From assembly GCA_963714065.1 (NCBI GenBank), contig OY970226.1, positions 1,612,001 to 1,676,000 on the forward strand: a DNA stretch of 64,000 nt, read 5' to 3'. Each line of letters opens with the position of its first letter. Positions within the stretch are counted from its first letter, which is position 1. A program made the position numbers and the translations under genes. Below are positions 7,174-15,530 of the stretch, piece after piece. The DNA is from JAZKID01 sp963714065. Lineage in GTDB: Bacteria; Pseudomonadota; Alphaproteobacteria; Rhizobiales; UBA4765. The notes under the pieces are model-generated. The model searched no databases and was not told the DNA's origin. It worked only from the letters and a program-made list of their open reading frames with translations.

Positions 7174-9000
7174 ATGCAGCTTCGCAATATCGCCATCATC
7201 GCTCACGTCGATCATGGCAAGACCACGCTGGTGGATTGTCTTTTGCAGCAATCTGGCGCTTTCCGCGAGAATCAGCGCGTGGCGGAGCGCGTGATGGATT
7301 CAAACGATCTCGAGCGCGAGCGCGGCATCACCATCCTTGCCAAATGCACCTCGGTCGTCTGGAAGGAGACGCGTGTCAATATTGTCGATACGCCAGGCCA
7401 TGCCGATTTCGGCGGCGAGGTGGAGCGTATCCTCAACATGGTGGATGGCGCGCTCGTCCTGGTGGATGCGGCCGAAGGCCCGATGCCGCAGACGAAATTC
7501 GTGGTGTCGAAAGCCCTGAAGATCGGCCTGAAGCCCATCGTCGTCATCAACAAGGTCGACAAGCCGGATGCGCGCGCCTCCGAGGTCGTCAACGAAGTCT
7601 TCGATCTTTTTGCGGCGCTTGATGCCACCGACGAGCAACTCGATTTTCCCATTCTTTACGGCTCGGCCAAACAGGGCTGGATGAACAACAAGCTCGAGGG
7701 CGATGCGTCGCTCGGCATGGGGGCGCTGTTCGATCTTGTACTGAAACATGTGAGCCCACCGAAAGTGGACGAAGGCGGCAGCTTCCGCCTGCTCGGCACG
7801 ATTATCGAGGCTAACCCTTATCTCGGGCGGCTGATCACCGGCCGCGTTTTCTCCGGCAAGATCCAGCCGAATGCGCAGATGAAAGTTCTCTCGCGCGAGG
7901 GCAAGGTGATCGAGCAAGGGCGCGTCACGAAAATCTTCGCCTTTCGTGGCATCGAACGGCAGCCGGTCGAGGAAGCGGAAGCCGGCGACATCGTAGCGAT
8001 TGCCGGGTTCCAGGAAGGCACGGTGGCGGATACGTTCTGCGCGCCGGAAGTGGTTGATCCGCTGCCTGCCCAACCCATCGATCCGCCGACAGTCTCCATG
8101 ACTTTTTCCGTCAACAATTCGCCGCTCGCCGGTACCGAAGGCGACAAGGTGACGAGCCGCATGATCCGCGACCGCCTGGTGAAAGAGGCGGAAGGCAATG
8201 TCGCGTTGAAAATCCAGGAATCGGAAGACAAGGACAGTTTCATCGTCTCGGGCCGCGGCGAATTGCAACTTGCCATCCTCATTGAGACCATGCGGCGCGA
8301 AGGCTTCGAGCTTTCCGTGTCGCGCCCGCGCGTCGTCATGCAAAAATCGGATGCGGGCGAAACGCTGGAGCCGTTCGAGGAAGTCGTCATCGACGTGGAT
8401 GAGGAGCATGCCGGCGTGGTGGTGCAGAAAATGGCCGAACGCAAGGCCGAGATGACGGACATGCGCCCCTCGGGCGGCAATCGCCAGCGCATCGTGTTTC
8501 TGGCACCCACGCGCGGGCTGATCGGCTATCAGGGCGAGTTGCTGACAGATACACGCGGCACAGCCATCATGAACCGGCTGTTTCATTCTTACGCCCCCTA
8601 CAAAGGCGAGATCGCGGGCCGCCGCAATGGCGTGTTGATTTCAAACGAGCAGGGCGAGGCTGTAGCTTATGCCATGTGGAATCTCGAGGACCGCGGGCCA
8701 ATGGTGATCGAGCCAGGCGTGCGCGTTTACGCGGGCATGATCATCGGCATCCACACGCGGGATAACGATCTGGAAGTCAACGTGCTGAAGGGCAAGAAGC
8801 TCACCAATATGCGCGCAAGCGGCAAGGACGAAGCCGTGCGCCTGACGACGCCGGTGCTGATGACGCTAGAAAAAGCCATTGCCTGGATCAATGAAGATGA
8901 GCTTGTGGAAGTGACGCCGAAAACCATCCGCCTGCGCAAAACCTATCTCGATCCGAATGAGAGAAAACGGATGGAGAAGAAGAAAGAAAGCGCTGCCTGA
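7174..9000 (+). CDS. typA: Ribosome-associated translational GTPase TypA/BipA
   Basis: A 608-residue EF-G-like GTPase that binds the ribosome and helps assembly and translation under stress. G1 AHVDHGKTTL is at residues 10-19, followed by the switch sequence ERERGITI, G3 DTPGHADF and G4 NKVDKPDA. Domain II, the EF-G-type domains III and V (FIVSGRGELQLAILIETMRR; LAPTRGLIGYQGELLTDTRG) and the BipA-specific C-terminal domain with NVLKGKKLTNMRASGKDEAV are all present. The length is typical. It is well conserved and stands alone; the next gene starts 13 bases downstream. Confidence 0.97.
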   Translation: MQLRNIAIIAHVDHGKTTLVDCLLQQSGAFRENQRVAERVMDSNDLERERGITILAKCTSVVWKETRVNIVDTPGHADFGGEVERILNMVDGALVLVDAAEGPMPQTKFVVSKALKIGLKPIVVINKVDKPDARASEVVNEVFDLFAALDATDEQLDFPILYGSAKQGWMNNKLEGDASLGMGALFDLVLKHVSPPKVDEGGSFRLLGTIIEANPYLGRLITGRVFSGKIQPNAQMKVLSREGKVIEQGRVTKIFAFRGIERQPVEEAEAGDIVAIAGFQEGTVADTFCAPEVVDPLPAQPIDPPTVSMTFSVNNSPLAGTEGDKVTSRMIRDRLVKEAEGNVALKIQESEDKDSFIVSGRGELQLAILIETMRREGFELSVSRPRVVMQKSDAGETLEPFEEVVIDVDEEHAGVVVQKMAERKAEMTDMRPSGGNRQRIVFLAPTRGLIGYQGELLTDTRGTAIMNRLFHSYAPYKGEIAGRRNGVLISNEQGEAVAYAMWNLEDRGPMVIEPGVRVYAGMIIGIHTRDNDLEVNVLKGKKLTNMRASGKDEAVRLTTPVLMTLEKAIAWINEDELVEVTPKTIRLRKTYLDPNERKRMEKKKESAA

Positions 9001-9012
9001 AGTGGAGAAACG

Positions 9013-9642
9013 ATGACTGAAAAGTTCTTCGTAAACAGACTGCCTGCCACTTTACGCTTTGGTATTTTTGGCGCCGTTTCCGGGTTGCTGTCTGGCCTGG
9101 TTCCGGCAATTCCTTTCTTGAAAACCACAGCAGGCTTTCCGGCTTCCTTCAATCCCGAACTGATGATCAGCGGTATTATACTACAGGCAGAGGCGGCACC
9201 TCTTCATGCGCCGCTTTTCTTTTCGCTTGCCTTGATTGCCGGATTTTGGCCGGGGCTGGAGAAAAAAAGGCAGGATGCAATTTTCGTTTTCATCTCCGTT
9301 TTATTCGCCTGGATCGTCTCCATCAACATCTCGTTTCACACGATGATCTTTCTTCTCTTTGAGGACGATGTTTACTTATATTACGTTGCCACAGGCGGAG
9401 CAGGCGGAGTAGCCGGCGCCGCAGGTGCTTTGATAACGGCTTTGTGTTTGGGATGGCGGCAAATCCGACTGCGGAATCGAAAAGCGGTATTTTTTATTAC
9501 CGTGCTTGGAGCCATTATTGGCGCTTGCCTGTTTCATTTGGTTCACTATGAACATTCCAAACTTTATGCTGTCCTGCTCATTGTCTGGCAGTCGGCGATT
9601 GCCGCAGCAGTCGGCTATTTTTCTGCCGACAAGAAAGCTTGA
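9013..9642 (+). CDS. Hypothetical integral membrane protein
   Basis: A 209-residue protein with about six hydrophobic helices, including FGIFGAVSGLLSGLVPAIPF, DAIFVFISVLFAWIVSINI and AVFFITVLGAIIGACLFHLV, and a glycine/alanine-rich helix near TGGAGGVAGAAGALITA. No catalytic or transport motif is recognised. It lies 13 bases after typA and ends 13 bases before the flavoprotein gene, so the three may share a transcript. GGAG upstream of the ATG is a plausible ribosome binding site. Confidence 0.7.
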   Translation: MTEKFFVNRLPATLRFGIFGAVSGLLSGLVPAIPFLKTTAGFPASFNPELMISGIILQAEAAPLHAPLFFSLALIAGFWPGLEKKRQDAIFVFISVLFAWIVSINISFHTMIFLLFEDDVYLYYVATGGAGGVAGAAGALITALCLGWRQIRLRNRKAVFFITVLGAIIGACLFHLVHYEHSKLYAVLLIVWQSAIAAAVGYFSADKKA

Positions 9643-9654
9643 TCTGGAATTTCA

Positions 9655-10887
9655 ATGAGCAGGCTTCCTGCCGAAGTCGATGTCGCCATTATCGGCGCGG
9701 GAGCTGCGGGCCTTGGCGCGGCACATGCGCTGAAAAATTCGGGCCTGTTCTGTCTCATTCTTGAGGCGCGCAATCGCATCGGCGGGCGGGCGCACACGCT
9801 GCAACTTCAGGATAATATTATTTTCGACGAGGGCTGTGGCTGGCTGCATGCGGCAAATCTCAACTCCTTCGTGCCGATTGCGGAAGAGCTCGGCTTTGCG
9901 ATCTCGAAAGAGCGTCCGCCCTGGGAAGGCGCCAATGCAGGCGTAAATCACGGCCGCGACGGTTTCGACGATGCGATGGATGCGTTTTACGGGCGTCTGC
10001 ATAAAGGCGCCAAAACGGGCACCGATGTTCCCGCAAGCGCCTGGCTCGAGCCCGGAAACAAATGGAACGCCGCCATCGAATCCGCAGGTACTTATATCAA
10101 TGGCTGCAGGCTCGATCAGGTGTCGACGCACGATCTCGATGCCTACGAGGCGACAGGCAAGAACTGGCGCGTCAAAAAAGGCTATGGCGCGCTGGTTGCC
10201 GCTTATGGCTCAATTTGCCCGGTTTCCCTTGCAACGAAAGTCACGCTGATCGATCACAGCTCAAAGCCGCATAAGATCGAAACCTCGCGCGGCACGCTGC
10301 GCGCAAGAGCCATCATCGTGACGGTGCCGACCGATCTGATCGCCAATGAAGCGGTGCGCTTCTCGCCGCCGCTGCCCGAAAAGCGCGAGGCCGCATCCAA
10401 TCTGCCGCTTGGCGTTGCCAATAAGATCATGATCGCCATTGAGGGTGCAGATGAACTGCCGGAGGACGGCGTGGCTCTTAATCGTGTCGACAAGGGCGCC
10501 TATCATGTGCGCCCGTTCGGGCAGCCCTGCATCGAGGGCTATTTCGGCGGCGATTTCGCACGCAGGCTGGATGAAGCAGGCGAAGGGGCGCTTGCTGCGC
10601 AGGCAATCGATGAGATCGTCGCCTCTTTGGGCGAGGCGTTTCGCCCGCGCTTAAAACCGTTGCATGAATCGCGCTGGGTTAGCGATGAATTCGCGCGCGG
10701 GTCCTATTCCTATGCGCGCGTTGGCCATTCGAAAGACCGCGCAAAACTGGCGGCACCGGTGGGTACGCTTTTCTTCGCGGGTGAAGCAACCTCGCCGAAT
10801 TTCTTCTCCACCGCGCATGGCGCACGGGATTCGGGCGAGCGGGCGGCGGGGGAGGTGATGAAGGCCATCGGTCGCGCCATAGTTTGA
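9655..10887 (+). CDS. Flavin-containing amine oxidase-like protein
   Basis: A 410-residue FAD-dependent oxidoreductase of the amine oxidase/protoporphyrinogen oxidase superfamily. The N-terminal dinucleotide fold is VDVAIIGAGAAGLGAAHAL, followed by the glutamate and RIGGRAHT that contact FAD. The C-terminal FAD motif is GTLFFAGEATSPNFFSTAHG, followed by ARDSGERAAGEV. These features place it with monoamine or polyamine oxidases; the substrate is not evident. It has no signal peptide. REP-like and double-hairpin repeats follow its stop. Confidence 0.85.
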   Translation: MSRLPAEVDVAIIGAGAAGLGAAHALKNSGLFCLILEARNRIGGRAHTLQLQDNIIFDEGCGWLHAANLNSFVPIAEELGFAISKERPPWEGANAGVNHGRDGFDDAMDAFYGRLHKGAKTGTDVPASAWLEPGNKWNAAIESAGTYINGCRLDQVSTHDLDAYEATGKNWRVKKGYGALVAAYGSICPVSLATKVTLIDHSSKPHKIETSRGTLRARAIIVTVPTDLIANEAVRFSPPLPEKREAASNLPLGVANKIMIAIEGADELPEDGVALNRVDKGAYHVRPFGQPCIEGYFGGDFARRLDEAGEGALAAQAIDEIVASLGEAFRPRLKPLHESRWVSDEFARGSYSYARVGHSKDRAKLAAPVGTLFFAGEATSPNFFSTAHGARDSGERAAGEVMKAIGRAIV

Positions 10888-10899
10888 AATTAACCGCTC

Positions 10900-10919
10900 A
10901 TTCCCGCGCAAGCGGGAAT
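10900..10919. repeat. REP-like palindrome (ATTCCCGC type)
   Basis: A perfect stem-loop, ATTCCCGC-GCAA-GCGGGAAT, starts 13 bases after the amine-oxidase stop. The same palindrome family recurs at 47912-47938 and on both sides of the GIY-YIG gene at 51319-51606. Confidence 0.75.
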
Positions 10920-10967
10920 CCAGATTCATAGGTTTGGCCTAGCGTTGAATATCTAGACCCCCGCTAC

Positions 10968-11030
10968 CACAACTCGGATATATCCGAGTTGTGCATCAGT
11001 AATGCCCACATCGGGCAAGCCTGATGTGGG
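10968..11030. repeat. Double-hairpin element
   Basis: A perfect 26-base palindrome at 10968-10993 (arms CACAACTCGGATA/TATCCGAGTTGTG) is followed by the linker CATCAGTAATG and a second hairpin at 11005-11030 (arms CCCACATC/GATGTGGG, with an inner GG/CC). A near copy lies at 49022-49081. The rest of the 314-base gap 10888-11201 is an AT-rich stretch from 11090 to 11190 that probably holds the promoter of the next gene. Confidence 0.7.
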
Positions 11031-11201
11031 TGGGTGGGGGTGAGCGGAGAGTGGCAAAATAGGGCATGACCGGATGGCTATCATTTGAATTGACAACGAG
11101 TTGGTCAATATGGTCTCGTCTCTAGATTAATTGTTAATCTGTTTTAATATGCTTTTTTTGCAGCAAAACGCTAAGTTAATGTATGGAAAAAGGTAAATTT
11201 T

Positions 11202-11765
11202 ATGGTCGATGCTATAAATAGCCTTGGCAGCACCAATATTAGTGTCGAACCTAATGTAGAGTTCGATTATCTATTAAACGATGTCTCAGACGATAAATCG
11301 AAAACAATTTCGAATGAAACTATTTCCAAAATTTTCGATGTCCTGAAGAAACTACATCCGGAATATAATATGCCTCAAGATCTACCAGGCTCTGTTCGGA
11401 GGATGCTGGAAGCATATCTTATTAAAGTAATGTACGATGCAGGAGGAGAAATTGCTCTGGGAATAGGTAATTCCTTATTCGCATCCATGATCAACAAAGG
11501 CACAGCCTACAAGATCCTCGTATTCATTGAAGAAAGCTTCCCCCGTCTTACAACCCTTATTAGGGAGCCTATCTATAACTTTGCTAGAGGCGGAGGATAT
11601 GAAGTTGGGGCAGCAACGGGAGGTGCGGGCGCATTCGTAATCTTTGTCATTATGGAATATGCTGCCAATCCCGATTTTCGCGATTATGTGAATAAGGAAT
11701 TCAGCACAGGCGGCAAGCTCAGCGTTGCGGCGCCGGTTCTACCGCTTCTGCCGCTAGTAAGATAA
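11202..11765 (+). CDS. Hypothetical protein (187 aa), orphan
   Basis: A protein with a polar N-terminus (MVDAINSLGSTNISVEPNVEF), a helical middle with KIFDVLKKLHPEYNMPQDLP, and a hydrophobic Gly/Ala-rich segment near GGAGAFVIFVIMEYAANP that could insert in a membrane. I recognise no family. AAAGGT sits about eight bases before the ATG. The DNA is much AT-richer than the neighbouring L,D-transpeptidase and fol genes, which points to horizontal transfer or lineage-specific origin. It is convergent with the L,D-transpeptidase gene. Confidence 0.55.
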   Translation: MVDAINSLGSTNISVEPNVEFDYLLNDVSDDKSKTISNETISKIFDVLKKLHPEYNMPQDLPGSVRRMLEAYLIKVMYDAGGEIALGIGNSLFASMINKGTAYKILVFIEESFPRLTTLIREPIYNFARGGGYEVGAATGGAGAFVIFVIMEYAANPDFRDYVNKEFSTGGKLSVAAPVLPLLPLVR

Positions 11766-11779
11766 TACTAAGAACGGCT

Positions 11780-12274
11780 TCACCGCATCACCATCACTGG
11801 CGTGCCCACCCGCACATAATTGTAAAGCTCTTCCACGTCGTGGTTATGCATGCGGATGCAGCCGAAGGAAACGAAGCCGCCGATGCTTTCTGGCTTGTTG
11901 GTGCCGTGAATGGCATATTCGTCGCCGGCCAGCAGCAGGGCGCGCGAACCCATCGGGTTTTTCGGGCCCGGCGGCACCACATCCGGCAGGTTCGGCTCGA
12001 CGCGTTTCACCGATTCCGGCGGCGACCAGGACGGCCACACGCGTTTTTCGGCGATATAAGTGAGGCCGGACCATTGTTTGCCCGGTTTGCCGACGCCGAC
12101 CTTGTATTGCAGCGCCAGCCCCGATCCCAGCACGAAATATAGCCGCCGCTGCTGCGTCGAGATGACAATGGAGCCGGGGCGGTAGCCGTCGAGGGCGACA
12201 ACCTCGCGCGCCTGTAAGGCTGAGGAAAACAAAAATATCAGAGAGAGAATTGCAAAAATAAAACGCCGGAACAT
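11780..12274 (-). CDS. Secreted L,D-transpeptidase (YkuD/ErfK family)
   Basis: A 164-residue periplasmic enzyme that makes 3-3 cross-links in peptidoglycan or ties lipoprotein to it. A signal peptide covers about residues 1-22 (FRRFIFAILSLIFLFSSALQA). The YkuD domain has the catalytic signature with His123 in AIHGTNKPESIGG and nucleophile Cys139 in SFGCIRM. It has no extra binding domain, so it is of the minimal type. It is divergent from folP, with a short AT-rich gap between them. Confidence 0.92.
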   Translation of the reverse strand: MFRRFIFAILSLIFLFSSALQAREVVALDGYRPGSIVISTQQRRLYFVLGSGLALQYKVGVGKPGKQWSGLTYIAEKRVWPSWSPPESVKRVEPNLPDVVPPGPKNPMGSRALLLAGDEYAIHGTNKPESIGGFVSFGCIRMHNHDVEELYNYVRVGTPVMVMR

Positions 12275-12359
12275 GACAAATCCATAAAATTTGAATTAAA
12301 TATCGTAAATCGACAAAGCGAAGTGTCGCAAACTTTGCGCAGGCAGGCAAGTGGATTTT

Positions 12360-13160
12360 ATGCTTCCCGATTTCAACGACAACCAAGTGCGGTTGATGGG
12401 TATTCTTAACATCACGCCGGATTCCTTTTCCGACGGCGGCGAAAATTTGTCGCCGGAAAATGCAATAGTCACTGCCATGCGCATGAAAGCGGAGGGTGCG
12501 GCCCTTCTCGATATCGGCGCTGAATCGACGCGACCCTATGACAATGCCGTGCTGGTCGATGCGGTAACGGAAAGGGCGCGACTTGCGCCGGTGCTGAAGG
12601 AGATCGTTGCGCTGGGTCTGCCCGTTTCCATTGATACGATGAAGGCCGAAATTGCGGAATTTGCGCTGAAAGCCGGGGCAAAAATTATCAATGACGTTTG
12701 GGGCCTGCAGAGAGATGCGCAGATGGCGCCGCTTGCCGCCGCCTATCGTGCGCATGTGATCGTCGTGCACAATCGCGACAATGCCGATGATGCTGTCGAT
12801 ATCATGGCCGATATGCATGATTTTTTTCAGCGCAGTTTCATCATCGCGCTTGCTGCTGGCTTGCCGCGCGAGAAATTGATCCTCGATCCCGGCATCGGTT
12901 TTGGAAAAACGCTTCGGCAAAATCTGATTGTGCTGAAAAATATGGAGGAGCTGAAGCGCTATCGTCTTCCCGTTCTTGTCGGCGCTTCGCGCAAGCGTTT
13001 TATCGGGGAGATTTCCGGTACGGAGCCGCGCGAGCGCGGACCGGGAACGATTGCAGCCAATTTTGAAGCCGTCAGGCGCGGCGCTGCGATCTTGCGCGTG
13101 CACGAGGTTGCGCAAATGGCGCAGGCATTGAAGGTGAGCGAGGCGATTGTCGATGCGTGA
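12360..13160 (+). CDS. folP: Dihydropteroate synthase
   Basis: Joins p-aminobenzoate to dihydropterin pyrophosphate in folate synthesis. It is a TIM-barrel enzyme with the family signatures RLMGILNITPDSFSDGG near the N-terminus, LLDIGAESTRP, VSIDTMKAE, INDVWG, LILDPGIGFGKT and LVGASRKRFIGE. I prefer ATG 12360 (266 residues); GTG 12351 is possible but too close to the AGGCAAG that could act as ribosome binding site. folK starts inside its last codons (8-base overlap), so the two are translationally coupled. Confidence 0.93.
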   Translation: MLPDFNDNQVRLMGILNITPDSFSDGGENLSPENAIVTAMRMKAEGAALLDIGAESTRPYDNAVLVDAVTERARLAPVLKEIVALGLPVSIDTMKAEIAEFALKAGAKIINDVWGLQRDAQMAPLAAAYRAHVIVVHNRDNADDAVDIMADMHDFFQRSFIIALAAGLPREKLILDPGIGFGKTLRQNLIVLKNMEELKRYRLPVLVGASRKRFIGEISGTEPRERGPGTIAANFEAVRRGAAILRVHEVAQMAQALKVSEAIVDA

Positions 13161-13641
13161 GACCGCCTATCTGTCGCTCGGCGGAAATCTGGGCGATGTC
13201 AGGCTGAATTTTATCTCGGCTTGCCGTATGATCGAACAATTGTTCGATACGAAAATCACGGCGAGATCGAAACTCTACAGAACGCCGCCCTGGGGGCTGT
13301 GCGAGCAGCCAGATTTTCTCAATGCCTGCCTCAAAATAGAAACGGCGCTGCCGCCGGAAGATCTGGTGCGGGAATTTCTAGAAATAGAGCATCGGCATGG
13401 GCGCAAACGCGGGCCGCGCTATGGTCCGCGCACGCTCGATATCGATCTTTTGAGCTATGGCAATATCGAGCTTAAGAGCGACGCGCTGACGCTGCCTCAT
13501 CCTAGCCTGTTCGAGCGTGCTTTTGTGCTGCTCCCGCTTGCCGATATCGCGGCGGAGGTGACGATTGCGGGAAGAAAGATCTTTGAGGCGGCGCGCGCTT
13601 GCGATAGTTCCGGCATCACGCCGCTGAAGGAAGCGTACTGA
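13153..13641 (+). CDS. folK: 2-amino-4-hydroxy-6-hydroxymethyldihydropteridine pyrophosphokinase
   Basis: Transfers pyrophosphate from ATP to 6-hydroxymethyl-dihydropterin, the step before FolP. The 162-residue protein has the standard HPPK features: AYLSLGGNLGDVRLNF, SKLYRTPPWG, QPDFLNACLKIET, and the magnesium/ATP signature GPRYGPRTLDIDLLSYG. ATG 13153 overlaps the end of folP by 8 bases. The 3' end overlaps convergent folD by 26 bases, so the two reading frames share DNA on opposite strands. Confidence 0.94.
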   Translation: MRETAYLSLGGNLGDVRLNFISACRMIEQLFDTKITARSKLYRTPPWGLCEQPDFLNACLKIETALPPEDLVREFLEIEHRHGRKRGPRYGPRTLDIDLLSYGNIELKSDALTLPHPSLFERAFVLLPLADIAAEVTIAGRKIFEAARACDSSGITPLKEAY

Positions 13642-14518
13642 GCGAAAATTCCGGCGCTTTCAACCCCGCGCGCAGGCAGGCGGCGGTCAGCGTATTGGTA
13701 AGCAAACAGGCAACCGTCATCGGCCCAACTCCGCCGGGCACGGGGGTGATCGCGCCGGCAATCAGTTTTGCACTCTCATAATCCACGTCGCCGGAAAGTT
13801 TTTTGCTGCCCGTTTCGCGGTTGATACCGACATCGATCACGCTGGCACCGGGCTTCACCCACGCGCCCTGCACGAAATTGGCTCTGCCGACGGCGGCGAC
13901 AAGAATATCGGCTTGCCTGCATAATTCCGGCAGATCGCGCGTTTTCGAGTGGGCAATAGTAACGGTTGCATTTTGTTGCAACAGCAATTGCGCCACCGGC
14001 TTACCGACGAGGTTGGAGCGGCCGATCACGAGCGCGTTCAGCCCATCCAGTTTTTCATGCACGCTTTGCAGAAGGAACATGCAGCCCAGTGGCGTGCAAG
14101 GCACAAGGCCAGGCAGGCCCGCCATCAGCCGCCCGGCATTTTCGGGGTGAAGGCCGTCGACATCCTTGTCCGGGCGCAACCTTGAAATGGCCTTGCCGGA
14201 ATCGAGTCCCTTGGGCAGCGGCAATTGCACGAGAATGCCGTCGACATTTTCGTCCTGATTGAGCTTGTCGATCAGGCCAAGCAATTCGCTTTCGGTCGTC
14301 GTTTTGGCAAGACGGAATTCGAACGAATGCATACCGGCGTCTGCCGTCTGTCTGACCTTCGAGCCGACATAGACCTGGCTTGCCGGATCGTCGCCGACCA
14401 GCACCACGGCAAGGCCGGGCGGGCGGCCCATAGTTTCGGTAAACCGCCTGGCAATTTCTGAAACCTGCGCGCGCAATTGTGCCGCAAGCTTTTTCCCGTC
14501 GATGATTTTCGCGCTCAT
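13616..14518 (-). CDS. folD: Bifunctional methylenetetrahydrofolate dehydrogenase / methenyl-THF cyclohydrolase
   Basis: Interconverts 5,10-methylene-, methenyl- and 10-formyl-THF with NADP. At 300 residues it is of family length. Recognised stretches are AVVLVGDDPASQVYVGSKVR, VDGILVQLPLPKGLD, the DVDGLHPENAGRL loop, PCTPLGCMFLL, and the Rossmann segment ALVIGRSNLVGKPVAQLLL. The closing VPGGVGPMTVACLLTNT is also typical. It is convergent with the folate genes folP-folK and overlaps folK at the 3' end. Confidence 0.96.
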   Translation of the reverse strand: MSAKIIDGKKLAAQLRAQVSEIARRFTETMGRPPGLAVVLVGDDPASQVYVGSKVRQTADAGMHSFEFRLAKTTTESELLGLIDKLNQDENVDGILVQLPLPKGLDSGKAISRLRPDKDVDGLHPENAGRLMAGLPGLVPCTPLGCMFLLQSVHEKLDGLNALVIGRSNLVGKPVAQLLLQQNATVTIAHSKTRDLPELCRQADILVAAVGRANFVQGAWVKPGASVIDVGINRETGSKKLSGDVDYESAKLIAGAITPVPGGVGPMTVACLLTNTLTAACLRAGLKAPEFSLSTLPSAA

Positions 14519-14570
14519 GACATGAGCTTTACAACGGCGCGGCGCTTTTACTCAAGGGCGCAGGTGCCGT

Positions 14571-14861
14571 TCAGGGGGAGAGGATGAACTGGTTGTCCCA
14601 CAACAGCCGGTTGATGAAGATCAGCGCCAGCACGAGAATGATGGGCGAAATATCGACCCCGCCCAGATTGGGCAGAAAATTGCGAATGGGCTTTAACAGC
14701 GGGTCGATCAGCCGGCGCAGGGTATCGTAAACGGCGGCAACGAAACGGTTGCCGAGATCGATGACGTCGAAAGCCACCATCCAGCTCATCACCGCCCAGA
14801 CCACAACGGCCCAGATCAGGATGTTTACGACATCGATCAGAAGAAGGATAAATGCGTGCAT
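14571..14861 (-). CDS. YggT family membrane protein
   Basis: A 96-residue inner-membrane protein with two YggT-type hydrophobic helices: FILLLIDVVNILIWAVVVWA near the N-terminus and DISPIILVLALIFINRLLW near the C-terminus. The conserved LIDPLLKPIRNFLPNLGGVD lies between them. Members are linked to osmotic tolerance and cell envelope function, but the exact role is unknown. ATG 14861 gives the usual family length; the frame stays open further upstream, but that extension runs towards the tRNA region and is not family sequence. Confidence 0.88.
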   Translation of the reverse strand: MHAFILLLIDVVNILIWAVVVWAVMSWMVAFDVIDLGNRFVAAVYDTLRRLIDPLLKPIRNFLPNLGGVDISPIILVLALIFINRLLWDNQFILSP

Positions 14862-14987
14862 AGTTTGTTCCCCGCAGCCAGTTTGATGATTCATAAGCCG
14901 ATGGCCGGGCGGTAGCAAGAGGCAGAAGCCGGAGTCCATAATATGTATTGACTGCCCTTTAATTTCGGGTTTGTGCTTAGCCTTAAA

Positions 14988-15007
14988 GGGGCTGTAGCTC
15001 AGTTGGG
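14988..15007 (+). pseudogene. 5' fragment of tRNA-Ala (20 nt duplicate)
   Basis: The first 20 bases of the tRNA, GGGGCTGTAGCTCAGTTGGG, occur here and again, identically, at 15178-15197 where the complete tRNA begins. The copy stops in the D-loop, where a hairpin-rich insert (15008-15177) takes over. It cannot form a tRNA. It looks like a target duplication left by insertion of the hairpin element. Confidence 0.75.
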
Positions 15008-15177
15008 GTAAGCCGCATTTCCGCGAAGCGGAACGAGAATGTCCGGTGGACATTCGAGAGCGGCGGACGCAGTCTGGAACAGCTTGTTGTTCCAGACATG
15101 ATAATGCCAATATCCCTTTGGGATATTGGATGCGAAAGCGAAGGGCCGGGGTCTTCATTCCTCGGTCGATGAAGTTT
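15008..15177. repeat. Hairpin-mosaic insert in the tRNA-Ala locus
   Basis: About 170 bases composed largely of perfect stem-loops. These are TTCCGC/GCGGAA at 15019-15033, GAATGTCC/GGACATTC at 15037-15055, GTCTGGAACA/TGTTCCAGAC at 15072-15097 and CCAATATCCC/GGGATATTGG at 15107-15129. The last two are joined by ATGATAATG. It has no coding potential that I can see. It separates a 20-nt tRNA fragment from the intact tRNA, and the linker matches the element after phaB. Confidence 0.7.
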
Positions 15178-15253
15178 GGGGCTGTAGCTCAGTTGGGAGA
15201 GCGCGTCGTTCGCAATGACGAGGCCGGCGGTTCGATCCCGCCCAGCTCCACCA
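15178..15253 (+). tRNA. tRNA-Ala, anticodon CGC, CCA encoded
   Basis: A complete cloverleaf can be drawn: acceptor stem GGGGCTG with CAGCTCC (one G-T pair), D stem GCTC/GAGC, anticodon stem CGTCG/TGACG with loop TTCGCAA, T stem GGCGG/CCGCC with loop TTCGATC, discriminator A and an encoded CCA at 15251-15253. The anticodon CGC reads GCG alanine codons. Partial copies of this tRNA lie on both sides (14988-15007, 15320-15344, 15458-15474). Confidence 0.93.
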
Positions 15254-15295
15254 GTTTGTTCGGTAGGTTGGTTCGAACCGCCTGTTTTTTTAATG

Positions 15296-15344
15296 TTCAT
15301 CGCCTGAAAGGCGATGAATGGTTCGATCCCGCCCAGCTCCACCA
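15296..15344 (+). pseudogene. Hairpin plus 3' fragment of tRNA-Ala (25 nt duplicate)
   Basis: A stem-loop, TTCATCGCC-TGAAA-GGCGATGAA at 15296-15318, is followed at 15320-15344 by the last 25 bases of the tRNA, from the T stem to CCA. These are identical to 15229-15253. This mirrors the upstream arrangement: an element next to the tRNA with one end of the tRNA duplicated. Confidence 0.7.
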
Positions 15345-15474
15345 TTAGATTTTCTTTGCGCGCGCAGTAAGCATTAGAAAATCTTATGTCCGCCATAGCT
15401 CGAAGAGCGACGGCGGACTGGTCGTTATTATTAACGGGCTCGCAGGCTCGCCCTGTGCCCGCCCAGCTGCACCA
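15345..15474. repeat. Second hairpin stretch ending in a degenerate tRNA 3' fragment
   Basis: Inverted repeats AGATTTTCT/AGAAAATCT and GTCCGCC/GGCGGAC are followed at 15458-15474 by CCCGCCCAGCTGCACCA. That is the 3' end of the tRNA with one substitution. It suggests repeated rounds of insertion and duplication at this locus. No gene is seen between 15254 and 15530. Confidence 0.55.
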
Positions 15475-15530
15475 GCCTTCGCTTGCTGCGCAAGCTTCGA
15501 CCTGGCAGGCCATCACGTTTTGTAGACAGC

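Noticed and set aside
7300..8586. 428-codon open frame antisense to typA
   Set aside because: A shadow of a conserved GTPase gene with His/Arg/Asp-rich, motif-free translation.
11844..13115. 423-codon minus-strand frame across the L,D-transpeptidase and folP
   Set aside because: It runs through two recognised genes in non-coding frames and has no domain.
14988..15474. Two or three separate tRNA genes
   Set aside because: Only 15178-15253 can form a cloverleaf; the other pieces are 20, 25 and 17 bases of the same tRNA.
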